Assembly: GCA_013396915.1 (NCBI GenBank)
Contig: VWZL01004338.1
Location: 124,001-188,000 of the forward strand
Length of the DNA: 64,000 bases
From: Stercorarius parasiticus
Taxonomy: Eukaryota; Chordata; Aves; Charadriiformes; Stercorariidae
Direction: 5' to 3'
The notes beneath the pieces were generated by a model. That model ran no database searches, had not been told where the DNA came from, and worked only from the letters and a program-made list of their open reading frames with translations. Positions 49,081-61,321 of the stretch are shown here, one piece after another. Numbering within the stretch: the first letter of the stretch is position 1; every line of letters begins with the position of its first letter. Both the position numbers and the translations under genes were made by a program.

Positions 49081-52000
49081 TAATGTCATTTCATCCATTG
49101 TACAGATAGGAAAGATGGAGTGTTGGAGAGCACCCAGCCCTGAGCAACCCTAGTGTAACTTCAAAGTCAGCCCTAGTTAAAGTAGGGTCAGGCTGGACAA
49201 AGGGGTAGACGAAGTGCCCCATCCAAGTGAGATCTTCTGTGATCTTAAGCATAGCCCTAGGTGGCTTTACCAAAAGCAGATGCATCATATTTAGCCAAAA
49301 ACATGTGCATATGACTTTCAGGAAGGCAGTTCCATTTCATTACTGGACATGATAGCCAGAAATTGTCTGATTTCTAAGCAGTTAGCACTCATATTTCCTA
49401 GATGTAAAATGGGTGATTTTTGCAAAACACATTGAGAAATGCGTTACAAAGGCTACTTCAGGGATGGCTTGCATTTCTTCTCTTTTTTACTAGGGAAAAA
49501 AGTTCCCAGGGCCTTCTGTGCTGGTGACAGATGATGCAGTGCTAATTCTGACACCAGACATCCTCTCGCCAACAGGCAGGTGCTGCAAACCTTCAGAAGA
49601 TGAGAAAGTAAAGCCTTGCACATCCACCTGATCCAGTTAAAATATCTCTCTGAGCGTTTGTCAGCTTGCACATCTCAGTGGAACTCTGCACTTCAGCAGG
49701 GGCTACACCCCTGGAGGAGAACTGTTGCAAAGCAACGTGAGGTTCTCCAGGATCCCAGGGGGAGATTTTGCTTTTGTTTTGTTCACTTATACTCTGAGTT
49801 TGTTTCCTGGCACCCACCCCCCTAGTTTGAGGCCAGAGTACTTTAACACTTCTGATTTGTCTCTGGTTTGTCTTTCATTTCTTTCTTGTAGGCTTAGAGC
49901 TCCGAAGTCTCTTCAAGAAAGAAAAGAAACTACAGTGGAAGATGAGAGCCTTGCATGGGTATTGAAAGCCATTTCTGCTCAAACTTTGTTTCATCATGAC
50001 GAGTCCGTGTCCAAAATCAAAGCATGCTTATTACTTCCCATCACTGTTTTAGTGAAGTCTGTTCCCAAACTGCAGAGAAGAGGAAGCTGATAGATCACAG
50101 AGGTTTTCAGCCTCTGAGTGAGGTAGTCAACCATCGTGTGCATCTGTGAGTTCCCCAGCTGGGGAGCTGGTAGTGATACTATGACCACAAATTGCATAAG
50201 GTTAGGTTTTGTGTCTTGCTTGCCTACGGTGGCAGAGGTTGCTACTGTAGTTAACCTTTTAAATATGACTTTCTTGAGAAAATGGAGGGTCTGCTGAAGC
50301 TACCGCTTCTTCCAGAAAACCACAACTGTCAATGACTAAGGCATAGACAGAGGGAGCTGCAAGTTATTTAATTTTTTTATTATTATTATTATTAAATGCA
50401 ATTGAAATGGCATTTCTCAAAGGTTCTGGTCCTCTCCAGAATTTGTGAAAATGCAGCAAAATGAGGCTAAATCCCTGATGTAAAGTTCAGGTAGTAGACT
50501 TCTAGGCATTAACTACTTTAAAAAGGAAGAAAGAAATTTAGCAGAAGCCACTCTTGTTTCACCATCCTTCCCATAATCCAGAAACGCTACAAAGTAGGCA
50601 AGTTTCTTAGTGCACACTAAAAGTCCACAATCCCATCTCTTTTACCGAGACAGACACTGTTTTAGAACAGCTTGCACAAGCGAAAATAAATGTAGCCTCT
50701 GCGAGCGCATCCAGAAATCTGTGAATAGTGACTTTATGGATTACCTTGAGCTCTGTTTAAAGAACTATTTTCTGCGAAACCTAAGCGCCTGCACACCAGC
50801 TGGTGTGAGGTGAAGTAGCTCCGTAGATTTTGATGATGCTTTTCACCTTTGTGTTAGATGAAAAGCTGGCTTTTTGTAACCACAAAGCGAACAGTGCCAA
50901 GACCTGAAGAGACATGGTCTCAGTTCCAGGTCTCAGTCAACAGACGTGTCAGTGCATCTGGCTATGTGCAGAAATGCTGCGTAGACAGTAGGTGTGCCTT
51001 TTTCTACATCCTGCCCAAGCTGAGGGGCAAGTCATCCACAGTAATAAAATATTATTAGCCACAATGTCAGATGGAAAGACACAGACTGACGGTTATTGAT
51101 AAGTTTAAGAGATCTTTATTAGCCAAGGCAGCTTCGTTTTAGGAAGTGTTGAGTCCCAGTGCATGTGTCTTGCTGGGATGGACTGGAGAGGTTGTCTGTC
51201 AGTTACTGTTGGTTTCTAACTGTGATATCATAAAGTTCCTTTTTGTACACCAGTAGTGTGTTTGTCAAATATGCCTGCCTCTGAATGCCTTTCCCTTTTC
51301 CAAAGCTACAGTGTGAAAACTGAGTGTGTGCGATTCACTGCCAGATGACAGCTTTGCATCTACAGTACTGCTGTTGAGTGGAGTCTCAGTAATGCCACGT
51401 GCAGGCATGTGATGCCTAGAAAGTAATGCATATGCACTAGATCGTCTCAAAATTCTCATGTAAAAAGAGAATTCGAGTTGGTTTACCCGAGAATAAATGC
51501 CACTTGGATGAAAACTCAGCTGTCGTATCACTAGCTTAAAGGCAGCAAAGTTTTACTCCTCAATTGTGCAAAGTGATCACTCCCATGTTCTCAGTTAAGT
51601 GTGGTTACGTCTCATGCCAAGCGTACTCTTTACTCTAAACTTCTGTTGATTGAGCATGTCTCCTGACTAAAATAAATTATACAAGATGCATAATTAATTA
51701 TATATGTATATAAGTCCATTATAAGATGAAGTCCTCTGTCTCACAGGCCAAGATTCATAATAGTTAGAAGCTCAGCCTCTTAACAGCTTTTCCAATAGGG
51801 AATACCCCCCGTTGCTTTCGTTATATTACACTAACTATGGCAGTAGTGTTCCATCCATGGGTTCCCAGGGGTGTGTATGTACGTACGAGAAGGCAGAAAG
51901 GAGAACAGGAGTTTGAAGTTTGAGTTCAAGCTAGATAGGTAACTGCAGTAGTTAGGAATGTAAAGGGCATGGGAAGATCACCTGTGTGAAACTGAGAAAG

Positions 52001-54143
52001 TATGAGTACAGTTGATTCCTGTGTCTGACATATGCCACTGACCTGTGCAGATGGAAATGTGGTCTTACATGGTTCACAGGCATTTTCCTTTTCATTAGGT
52101 GAGCGGGAATTGCGCATGAGCAATCCTGGCCCACTGTAGGCTTTTTTAATGGAAAATAGTGGTTGCCACTTAAAACTCACAGTAAAATTAGATTGTATCG
52201 AGGGACATGGGGTTGTTTTCATCTCAAGCTTCACAGTTAATGCTGCTGTCCTTTAGGCTCTGGTCATCTTCCTTGGAGATCCTTTTCTGGGCGCCCGTTC
52301 AGGTCTCCCTCTCCTGCTCTCTATGCCCCCCTGAAATCTGCTCCTCTCTCTTCCCTGGCCACCATCTGTGTGTCTGTTCCTGTCTCTGGTTCCCATTTGC
52401 CTGGGCTGACATTTGTTGATATGAAATGGGGTAGGGAAGCACAGCCATGGAGACCACAGGATGAGGAACCCCCTGAAAGGAGCAGGACGGGGGACAGCCC
52501 AGTCAGGGACATGGATGTTTGCCTCTTCCCTCAACTTGCCTGTGCACTCAGACTGGTGCTGTGGTCTGGTCCCAAGCCACAGCTCCGGGCTTGCAACCTC
52601 TGTCCCTTGGTGAGGACATGGGATGTAGGGAGACCCAGGAAATGGTACCACTCACCTGGAGTTTGTAAAGATCTGAGCTGGCAGCACGGGGAATGGCTGG
52701 GGTGCAGGGAGCAAGGCTTTGGTGTGGAACTTGGCTGCTGAGTCCCAAACCATCCTGCTTCCATCTGTTTGTGCTGCCCCTTTCTCTTCCTGAGTCCACT
52801 GTCTTAACAGTGCAGATAATGGAGGTACAGCGGGACCTAGGTGGAGCAGCTCAGGCAAACTGAGGAACAAACATTGTCTGTACTCTCTATTTCTTGTTTT
52901 GGGGGCACACCTATAATTCACAGCCCTGGCCACGCTCTTAGGGGGAAAGCAGCAGGAAACTTAGCAATGTAAGACGATGTCTTTTTCTTGGAGGTGCAAG
53001 CTCCACTTCTCATATACTTTTAGCTGTAGCACTCCCTTCTGCCCTCTCCTCACTGTCTGTGAACGTTATGAGCTAAAATAAGTCTCAGGCTATTGCGGGC
53101 ACGTGGGGGAAAGTACTGCAAAACAGGTAGGTGGAGAAGCAAGGCTCGGCAAGCTGTTGCTTGATCTAGCAATATGAAAGTTTGTGGTTTTGCCAGAAGC
53201 AGTGCCCTGTCTGATAGACATTTGGGGCCCAGGAGCTGGCAAATGAATAAACCTCACACTATTCTAATTTTTTTTATGTCTTTATAAGGAAGCACAATCG
53301 GGGGGCCGGGGGGAAGAGTACCTGGATAAAGTGAAACCAGGATGGTTGATGTGTTTTACTGTCTAAGAGCGCACTCATCCCATCTAACCTTGTAAGAGGC
53401 TTGTGTGATGTGCGGGTTGCTCGGGAGGGAGTAACCAGTTACATGTTCCTCCCTTGCAAGAAGAGATTGCAATGAAGAGCAATAATGTGCTTTCTGGCAT
53501 TAATAGACCTTCAGCTCCACAGACTTCACTCTTTTCCTTCCATGTGGGTTTGTGGGCGTAACTGAGAGCTGTACAGCTTTGTTTCTGTTCTTTGGGCTTC
53601 CTGTGTGACTATACCTGTACAGCATATTTGGTGCAAAAATAGCAAAGGAAAGGCAAGATGTAGAAAAATATGTAATACAGTTGGCCCTCGGACCATGTCT
53701 TAGGGAGGCTGCACAGGTGCTGTACATGTCCCACAGAATGGGCCTATTTGTTGCCTTCAGCGCACTGCTGTGATTGTGTGGTTTCACTGCAAGGTTTAAC
53801 CCATTACTGGCTCCTTTCAGTCACGCACTGAGCACGCATGGTGAATCATGAGACTGTTGCCCTGCCCCTCCAGTAGGATGATACTCTAAAATCTGGAGGC
53901 CATCCACCGAGCCTAAACACAACTGTCGTTGGGTACGGTGTCTCAAACGTGACATTATGTTATTGAGAGGTGCACTAGATGATTGAGATGGATATGTAGC
54001 ACCTTAAGTGACATAGCACAGTCCTTCTGTTCACTAGCCAGTTTTACAGCCAATTGACAGTAGAAATAACAACTTTTTTCTTTTCCTTCAAAAGGCTGTG
54101 AAAACTGAGCAATGCTGTACTTCATCTGAATGGATTATCTGCA
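49081..54143. other. Intergenic, nothing recognised
   Basis: No supported exon. A (TTA)n run lies near 50372-50394. GC-rich stretches near 52.3-52.9 kb give overlapping frames on both strands that look like chance. Confidence 0.4.
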
Positions 54144-54145
54144 CC

Positions 54146-54544
54146 TTAAAAGGCAGATGGTTTCAGTGAGCGCCTTTTGTTTCCCTGTTTCAAAAGGCAC
54201 AGTCTTTCAATTTGTTTGCTTAAAAAAAAAAAAATGAACCTACTGCAGGCTCCTGTGCTTTGCGTTTCTGCACTAGCATGTTTGATGGTGAGGTGGTGAG
54301 GTACTTCCTGTTTATCTACAAAAATCTCATCTTCCAAATCAAACCGGGCTCTCCGGAGAATCTCATTAAGCCAAGGTTCAGCCTTGCCATACAGGTGAAG
54401 CAAACCACCTTAAGATTTCGCTAACCTTTGCATCTCTTGATGGTGCAATATTTCTTCCACGTGTGTTTGGTCTCGTTCTAGGTCCCAGTTGCCAGTCGTC
54501 ATTCTGGGGCTGCCCTGAACAGGCCTGATAGTGCTTTCAGCTCG
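54146..54544 (-). other. Exon-like segment of unknown identity
   Basis: On the - strand a good acceptor (pyrimidine tract then CAG, AG at 54545-54546) is followed by about 44 open codons. These include an ATG at 54502 and a charged stretch (WDLERDQTHVEEILHHQEMQ), ending in TAA at 54410-54412. The same frame then reopens to 54146, with AEPWLNEILRRARFDLEDEI and FVDKQEVPHHLTIKHA. The amino-acid make-up is protein-like, unlike neighbouring chance frames. It could be a pseudogene fragment, an unrecognised exon or chance. No family was recognised. Confidence 0.25.
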
Positions 54545-55526
54545 CTGAGGTGACAGGGGGAAAGCTGTACGTGCCCAGATGAATGCAGCACAGAGCTGGT
54601 TGGAAACTCAAACAGGTAACCTGCCTGACCCCAGCACCCCTCCTCTCCTTCCTGAGGGTCTTTGGACTCTTCCATGTATGTACTATGGTATGGGCAGAGT
54701 ATTGCAAAGCATCTTGGAGAACCATATGGTTTCCTATGTACTTGTTCTCTGGAAGGATGGCCTTTTTATTCTTTCCCTTCTGTCTGCAAGGCCTGTATCC
54801 AGGTCATGGAAAGCAATAAGAGAAGTTTCATGCCTTTTGTTCAAATCCATTCCATTGAATGGCTGTCCTTGATTTTCAGTTTAAGAGGTAGAATTGAGGT
54901 AGAATCTATTTCAGAGAAACATTTTTTACTTATTCTGAAAGCTACTTGTAGTCTATGAAAATAATTGTACCTTTATCAGCTGAGCAATAAATGCAATTAA
55001 AGGTCTATTTCTGGAGCCATTCATACCTAACTTAATCCAAGTTTCCCAGTCCTTCATGTAAAACAATTAGTCTTTAGTCATACAAGGACTGGCTCACTAA
55101 AACAAAAAGACCAAACTGAATTTTTCTAGAAGACAGTTTTCTACTACTTTTTTTAAATGAGGATTATCAATGATTTACTGGATTGATAATTTATATATTT
55201 AAAAAGAAATCCAAATATCAACCTATCTAATGGCCTGAATGAACAACTGAGTGCAGAAACAATTACCATGGATTTTTATCCACACAGACACTGTGACAGT
55301 TCAAAGGTTGAGGGGAGGCAGAGCACACATAAACATAATAAACCACCTAGCTTACCAAAATAGCAGGGTGAGTGCGTATGTGCTTAACAGCTTTGGTGTT
55401 AGCTGGAATGATACCAAGATGAAATATGAAGATAGAAGAGCGTCGCTTTCTTCCATTAACTTGAGCGCAAATCATCCGGTGTGTTACGTGCAGCCTAAGA
55501 CCTAGTACATCCTTCCTTTTCAACTG

Positions 55527-55632
55527 TGGTGCAATTTTTTAACCAAGTTAAAGACTCTCTGCTTGCTGCTGTAAAGCTCTGGTGCAATTTTTTAACCAAG
55601 TTAAAGACTCTCTGCTTGCTGCTGTAAAGCTC
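55527..55632. repeat. 53-bp perfect tandem duplication
   Basis: Copies 55527-55579 and 55580-55632 are identical, so the duplication looks recent. No gene is affected; it lies downstream of BTLA. Confidence 0.95.
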
Positions 55633-56441
55633 TGGTACAAATATCGCTAAGAGTAATTTTGAAGAGCATTATTTTGCAAAAGCAGATGCATGGTATCCAA
55701 GCTAGAGCTGAATAAGAGGTGCAGAAGAAGGGTGTGAGCATTCTTTTCAAACTTCAAATGGCACCTTCGTCTTTACTTCCTTTTTATCTTCTTTCCTGTA
55801 AACCTGAGCATGAACCATAATCACTTTTTTGTGCCAGTGTTGGGAGGAAAGCTTAGCGTGATAGTTATACACAGTTATTTGTGAACAAATATTTTTATTT
55901 TGATGGGGATCAGTCACTGCTGTTCATTTGTTACTTCCACTGATTCATCATGGACAAAAGCCATACGCAATGATTTAGCTAACTTAGAAAAACAGTGTGT
56001 GCTATATTTCAATATTTGCTCACATGTTATTTGTGAGAATTCTTTGTAAAAGGAAAACAACCATCTCCTCCTTCCTTGTCTTCCACAAAAACCAAACATA
56101 CACACACACAAGTATTCACTCGATTTTGGTTAATAATAGCTTTAGACATTCATGGTGCTCAAAGAACTTTGAAAGGAGATAGAGTAAACTGGAATGAAAA
56201 ACTAAATCCTTGGAAGGATGTTCTTAGAAGCTTAGAGAAAAGTTCTCCTACAAACATTCTTGGCTTTTACTTGGGAGAAATTAAGCTGACTCAAATTCCT
56301 CACAGATTCATTTTACATGTTTCTATCCTAGGAAAACCTTCCCCTTCTCCTCTTTGTCTATATTCAAACCGTAACAAAATCAAAGTCAGATTAGAAGCAG
56401 AATCCTGTAAAAAGGAAAAATAAGAAAGCTGACTGTTTGTT

Positions 56442-56447
56442 TTTATT
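56442..56447 (-). terminator. BTLA: Possible BTLA polyadenylation signal
   Basis: AATAAA on the - strand about 205 bases after the BTLA stop codon. Another copy overlaps the stop codon itself (56652-56657) and is too close to be the main signal. Confidence 0.35.
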
Positions 56448-56652
56448 CCCCCACTTAAGAGACAAACACACAGTGCAAATACCCACCCATCGACACAGGC
56501 TGTGTTTTGAATTCTGTCATTACACAGGAGCATCCACAGGTTCTTCTTGACAAAAGGGAAGTTTTCCCAGAAGAGAAAGGAACAACATCCTGGAGGGAAG
56601 CTAGAACTGGGACTGCATGCAAAATGGTTGTCTGGACAAGTCCTTGCCACAT

Positions 56653-56994
56653 TTATTTATTTACATTAATGGAGGCATATTCTGTAAATTCATTTTCTAC
56701 AGTTAGTTCCCTTCTCTGGCATCTTTCCGCAGAAGCTGAATGATTTAGTGCAGCGTATGTGAGGACATCTGGGCTTTCAAGCAAAACTGGGATGGAAGGA
56801 ATAACAGGATCATTGCGAAGTGCATGAGGTGCTGTCCTCTGAGGGTTCCAGGGAGGGACATCGTTGTCATAAATTGCGTTGTTGTGCAAGACCTGCAGTG
56901 GGCTAGCCATGGAGCAATAGTAAAGTGAGGAGCTTTCTTCTGAAGCTTGAGTTGTCCCAGCAGCATGGGATGGAGCAGCTGCTGGACTTCTGAC
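56653..56994 (-). CDS. BTLA: BTLA exon: signalling tail
   Basis: Acceptor CTGCAG before 56994, phase 0, 113 codons and TAA at 56653-56655. Numbered from the exon start: Y25/Y26 (LYYCS), Y42 in IYDNDV (Y-x-N, Grb2-type), Y80 in LTYAAL (ITIM) and Y106 in TEYASI (ITSM-like), four residues before the very C-terminal NVNK. The order and the NHS residues after the ITIM are as in mammalian BTLA. Confidence 0.95.
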   Translation of the reverse strand, partial: VRSPAAAPSHAAGTTQASEESSSLYYCSMASPLQVLHNNAIYDNDVPPWNPQRTAPHALRNDPVIPSIPVLLESPDVLTYAALNHSASAERCQRRELTVENEFTEYASINVNK

Positions 56995-59900
56995 CTGCAG
57001 AAAAGAGAACAGGGTACAGCTGTGTGCATATGTAGTCGTTGCCTGTGCTCCTGCTAAATAAGAGGTGTGCAAGATTTTGTTCAAGTTGCTTTATCCCCTT
57101 AAAACTGCTTATGAGCACATGTGAATTGGATTCACCTGGTCACCGAATTTTCTATTGATCTTTGAAATAAAGTTAGAAATCATTCTTGTATCTCCTGTCT
57201 TTCTCCATTTTCCTTTCCAAATCCTCATGTCTTTTCTTGTAAGATGCTGACTTAAGGCAAAACTGATTTATTATTTTGTGAGAGCTCTTCTATGCCACTC
57301 ATTCAAGGCTTTCCCTTCTCAGTTTATGAAATTTCTCTTTTTTTTACCTCCAAACCCCAGACCACCTTTCCCTCATTGCCCCATTTCCTGATCTCTTGCT
57401 TCTTATCCTCTTTGTCTTATTATTTTCCAAATAAATCTTTTTCCTTCTCCGAAATCTGCAAATTCCTCTATTAATTCACCTCTCTCTAACGAAGTCCTCT
57501 TTTGACATCCATTTTTTTATCCACTTAGAATATGCTTCTTTTAGTTTTCTTTCCTCCAACTTGCCCTTTGGGAGCTCTGCAACCCGTTTGGTGCCCTCTG
57601 ATCCCTGCCAACGCTGCCTCTGTGACTGATAGCTGCCAGCTCCGGTCGCATCTTTTGCATTCTGCCTTCTGCCCATCTAATTTCTGTGGCATTGATTGCA
57701 AAACCTGTGTGAATTCATGCTAGCCACATATGAAAGTCTTTCTTTTCAATCATTTTCCTCACTCTGTGGGTCACTTTCTGTCTTATGCAAGCAGTTTGAA
57801 TCAGATCAACGGAGGTGCTTTAGGCGCCTAAACCCTTACCGGAATGGTACTTACAAATTAATAAGTTTTAACAGGAATTTAGATGCCTAAAGTATCTTTG
57901 TGGCTAAGACCCTTAGTTCCTTCCCTCAGCTCAGCCATGGTGATATCTCACACCAGGCAAGCCATGCTGTCCAGGCACCAAGAGGGTCACTAAATCTGTC
58001 TCTGATCCTATGCTGCATTTTCTAATACACAGGTTTGTTCTCAGTTCGTGGTTATGCAGGATGTGGTCAGGTTTTGGTGATGGAAAAATTTAAACATACC
58101 AGGCTCTCTTGTCTCTGTTGGGTTAATGGAGTTCTCTTTTGATTTGCTGAGTAAAAGAAAAAATAAAGATGTTTCAATAAATCAGCATTGAGAAGGTGCC
58201 TTTCTGCTTATGGAGGTAGTATTAATTACTATAGGAGTCCTTGCCTTGTTGAGCAGATCTCAAAGAATAAAAATCTATTCGCAAACTGGATTTGGGAATA
58301 ATTATTCTGACAAAAGCTAACGAACACAGAATGATATATTTATAGAATGAGTTTCTGTGTTCTATGGAGGTCCTCTGAATAGGAGCAGAAAAAATCCTGG
58401 TGTACTTGTGGCCAGTTTTCTCTGTATTCAGTGAAATGGGTGGGGAGAAAAAGGCATGGAAAATCCCAAAGCCATCCTATGAGCAAACATGATAAATTTT
58501 ATTGGAAGATGAAATAATTTCATTTTCCTAAAATTAAAAAAAAAATAAATCCATGGTATTATAATAGGCAAATGTGAGATCACTTAAATTAAGATATGGT
58601 TCCATGCTTGATTTAGGGCGTGGCAGCTATGTAAGAGTTCCTGTAAAGGAGGAGAGATTAATACTGTAATTATTTGATAATATAGAGGGCAAACTAGGAA
58701 TATAAAATGTAACTGGATAGAGCTTGACTGCGTTTGCATGGCTAAAATTCCTCTTTATTTCTAAATTGATTATTTGCAAAACAGGAGAAAATTTCCAACT
58801 GTTATAAAGTCTGAAGTTTTTAGTTGTTCTTACTTTACTTCCATTCCTCTCTCTCTGAAAGGGAACAATACATAGGGCAAATTAAAATCTTAAAGATCCG
58901 TTATCCTAACTGGCACACTCGACGAGGACATCTCAGCAGTAAGTTGTGGCAATTGTTAGGGGATTTTCACAGAGCTTTGAATGCAACTTTTGTGAAGCTG
59001 TGAAAAGCAGTGGAGTAAAAGTGCATACTAGGCAAAGGTTAGATGGTAAAACTACTTACCACGGTACCTCCTTAGACACCAAAACATGCATACGACGATG
59101 AATGGACAACATAGACCCACAGATGCTGAAGCATAAATAATGTGCAATATCTTGTATTTTCCAGATTCTTGGGGCTCTTCTGAGATGCTAGTGGTATCTA
59201 AAATTGCATTAGTGTGTGTCAGCATGGAGAAATATTTGACTGGCTTTTTTTTTTAGCATTAGGTGTTTCTGATGCAACTGGCTTCTTAATGTACTTAAAC
59301 ATTCTGTAACTTTGGTACAGCATGTCATGAGATAGCCTCATCTCCATGGGCATTCTACAAAGTATGAAGATACTGGAAGGCAAAGTGCACAGGAAAGAGT
59401 AATTGATGTATGATGTGTGGCAGAAGGCTGGCAGAGGCAAAGAAAGGGTCGGAATTAGAGCACTGCCCTGAACTTCCAATACATTTCTGCAACTGTAATT
59501 GTGAATAATAACCAACTGTGAGTAAAACCCATACTTCAGGCTGTGTTAAAGTGATGGTATAGCATGATTCCTAACACTTTGGTAAGTATAAGCCATATAT
59601 CCCTGGGCTATTAAAGAGCGTGTCAGAAGCATAGAGAGTACTACCAGGAGGTAACTTGATTGGCTTTGTCCCTTTTATGCTGAATGCTGGGCAGTTCTAG
59701 CCTTGAAAACTGTGACCCTTGAGAGACTGTATCTTGTTCAGGTGGGAAGAAAGCAATTGTTTAGCAACGAGTTTAAATTTGCCTTGACTGCACAAAACAC
59801 TCTAACCAGAGATTCATAGCAATACAGATTAGTTCCTTTCTCTTAAAGAGGAAATAAGAATCAAAACTTACTTTCTGGTGAAATTGTGATAATGTTCGCA

Positions 59901-61296
59901 GACTTTTCTGAAAGAGAAAAGCAAAACAGGGAAATGAAACAGCAACCTGACATTTTGTACTGCTGTTGTGTTCTCTACCCTGCATACTGAAGTCTTGAGA
60001 AGGCTCCCCTTCAACTTGCTGATGGAAGAGGGAACAAAATGCAACAAGGAAATGGTAGAGTGTTTTGGGGGGGAGCGGGAATCACGTGCTGGTCTCCCAC
60101 TGTGAACAGAGTAATTCTATCTTTCAGACCTCTTTGGCATTCAAGTAAGTAGATCAGCAGAACATATTTCAAAGGCAACTTGCATCATGAGCTGGGCATA
60201 TACCATGTCTGCTAGTACAGATATAAATTTTGATGTTGCTCCTGTTGCAGCATTTCGTGTGGCAATAAGCAAGGTTTTAAAGTTCATTTACTTACCAGGA
60301 GAGGAACTGGCAACAGAACAACCTTACAACTCAGCTGCCTGGGGTCAGTAGAACACTACGGCCACACAGCTCACTTTCTAGCTGCAGAGCAACATTGAGG
60401 AGGGCAGACGTAGCTCGTCATAATCTAGACTTTGGCGTGTCAGCTGCCTAAGTCAATTTGAAGGCCTCACTTGCCCTTAAGATCATTTCAAGCTAATGTA
60501 ATCTTTCTTGCTCTTGAACTTTTTGGGGTACAAAATTGTACGTTCTCTCTATTGCAAGAGAGATCATTCTCAACAAGATGCTTGAATTGCTTTGTCCTCT
60601 TTACTGTTGTGTGGCCTCATCAACTGCTATTACATGACTATTTGCAACCTGTCTAGTCCATGTGATGTATAACCAGGCTGTCCTCGAACAATCTTTTTTT
60701 GTTCCAATACATGTTTTTTATTATCAGATGGTCCACTAATGGCTGTTTGGTGTTGGCAGCTTTGTTTTCCTCTTCCAGATTCTCCCATTATTTATTTATT
60801 TTGTTCTTTCCTTTTGTTTCTGTCCTACCAAGAGGCAGGATAGAAGCATGAAGAAGGTGGTAAGTACCAGCACAATTGTGCTACCAGTCAAACATTTTGG
60901 GAGAAGCCATCATCCAGCATGCATGAGCTTTTCTGTACATGGCATCCTTCTGTTTAAAAGGGTTCTTTCATAATATAGAGGCCTCACCTTCAACAATAAC
61001 CTCTATTCCATGGCTCACAGTGGAAAAATTGTCCTCTATTGCTTGACAACGATAACATCCACTGTCGTTCTGATGAGCTGAGAAAACCTCCAAAGTAAAC
61101 ATGTTGGACTCCCACTGCGCTTTGCCCTCCTTCAGTGGCACACATGTATCCACCTCCACCTTGCACCACCGCATGACTGGCTTTTTCTTGCAGTAACGAA
61201 CTGGACAACGTATAATCAAAGAGTTCCCGACATTAATTTTGTACTGGGAGTGTCTGTTAACTTGAATTTCAACTAGACAATTGGTGGCATTAAATC
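56653..61296 (-). CDS. BTLA: BTLA (B- and T-lymphocyte attenuator), spliced gene, 5' exon missing
   Basis: Exons, in - strand order: 61296-60988, 59907-59872, 59197-59060, 58146-58100 and 56994-56653. Phases run 1,1,1,1,0, and together they encode about 290 residues without the signal peptide, close to the mammalian length. Order: one Ig domain, short stalk, transmembrane helix, long cytoplasmic tail. The family is an inhibitory receptor of lymphocytes that binds HVEM and recruits SHP-1/SHP-2. The Ig domain has the CPV.YC and WCK...TCVPL cysteine pattern specific to BTLA. The tail keeps a YDN Grb2-type site, an ITIM (LTYAAL) and an ITSM-like motif (TEYASI). Convergent with CD200, as in mammals. 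The signal-peptide exon was not recognised and probably lies beyond 64000 or inside the unassigned part. Confidence 0.93.
57819..57892. repeat. Palindromic pair, possible old DNA-transposon remnant
   Basis: A perfect 14-bp palindrome TTTAGGCGCCTAAA (57819-57832) is followed 46 bases later by a near-copy TTTAGATGCCTAAA (57878-57891). Such repeated palindromic blocks are typical of ancient amniote MITE-like repeats. Lies in the last BTLA intron. Confidence 0.4.
58100..58146 (-). CDS. BTLA: BTLA exon: start of cytoplasmic tail
   Basis: Acceptor ACTCAG before 58146, donor GTATGT after 58100, 47 bases, changing phase from 1 to 0 as needed by the next exon. It encodes a basic, glutamine-rich stretch (NQKRTPLTQQRQESL). 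Confidence 0.8.
59060..59197 (-). CDS. BTLA: BTLA exon: stalk and transmembrane helix
   Basis: Acceptor TTTTAG before 59197, donor GTAAGT after 59060, 138 bases, phase 1. It encodes an acidic stalk (SISEEPQESGKYK) and a helix (ILHIIYASASVGLCCPFIVV, then CMFWCL), ending in basic RRYR at the cytoplasmic face. Confidence 0.9.
59872..59907 (-). CDS. BTLA: BTLA exon: 36-base stalk exon
   Basis: Acceptor TTTCAG before 59907, donor GTAAGT after 59872. It encodes KSANIITISPE plus split codons, phase 1 on both sides, so it could be skipped without frame change. Small but with two consensus splice sites and the right phase. Confidence 0.75.
60988..61296 (-). CDS. BTLA: BTLA exon: Ig domain
   Basis: Acceptor CAG before 61296, donor GTGAGG after 60988, phase 1 on both sides, 309 bases. 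Cysteines are in TNCLVE, RCPVRYC, RWCK, DTCVP and GCYRC. These are the family's six plus one extra (the first C of GCYRC). Three sequons are visible: NATN, NDSG and NFST. This domain contacts HVEM in mammals. Confidence 0.93.
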
Positions 61297-61321
61297 CTGG
61301 AAGAGAAGGAAAACATAACAA

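Noticed and set aside
52253..52933. Proline/arginine-rich frames on both strands
   Set aside because: Composition-driven, overlapping, with no splice or domain support.
60968..61321. Ig exon first considered as CD200R1
   Set aside because: The cysteine pattern (CPV.YC, WCK, TCV) and the ITIM/ITSM tail downstream are those of BTLA, not CD200R.
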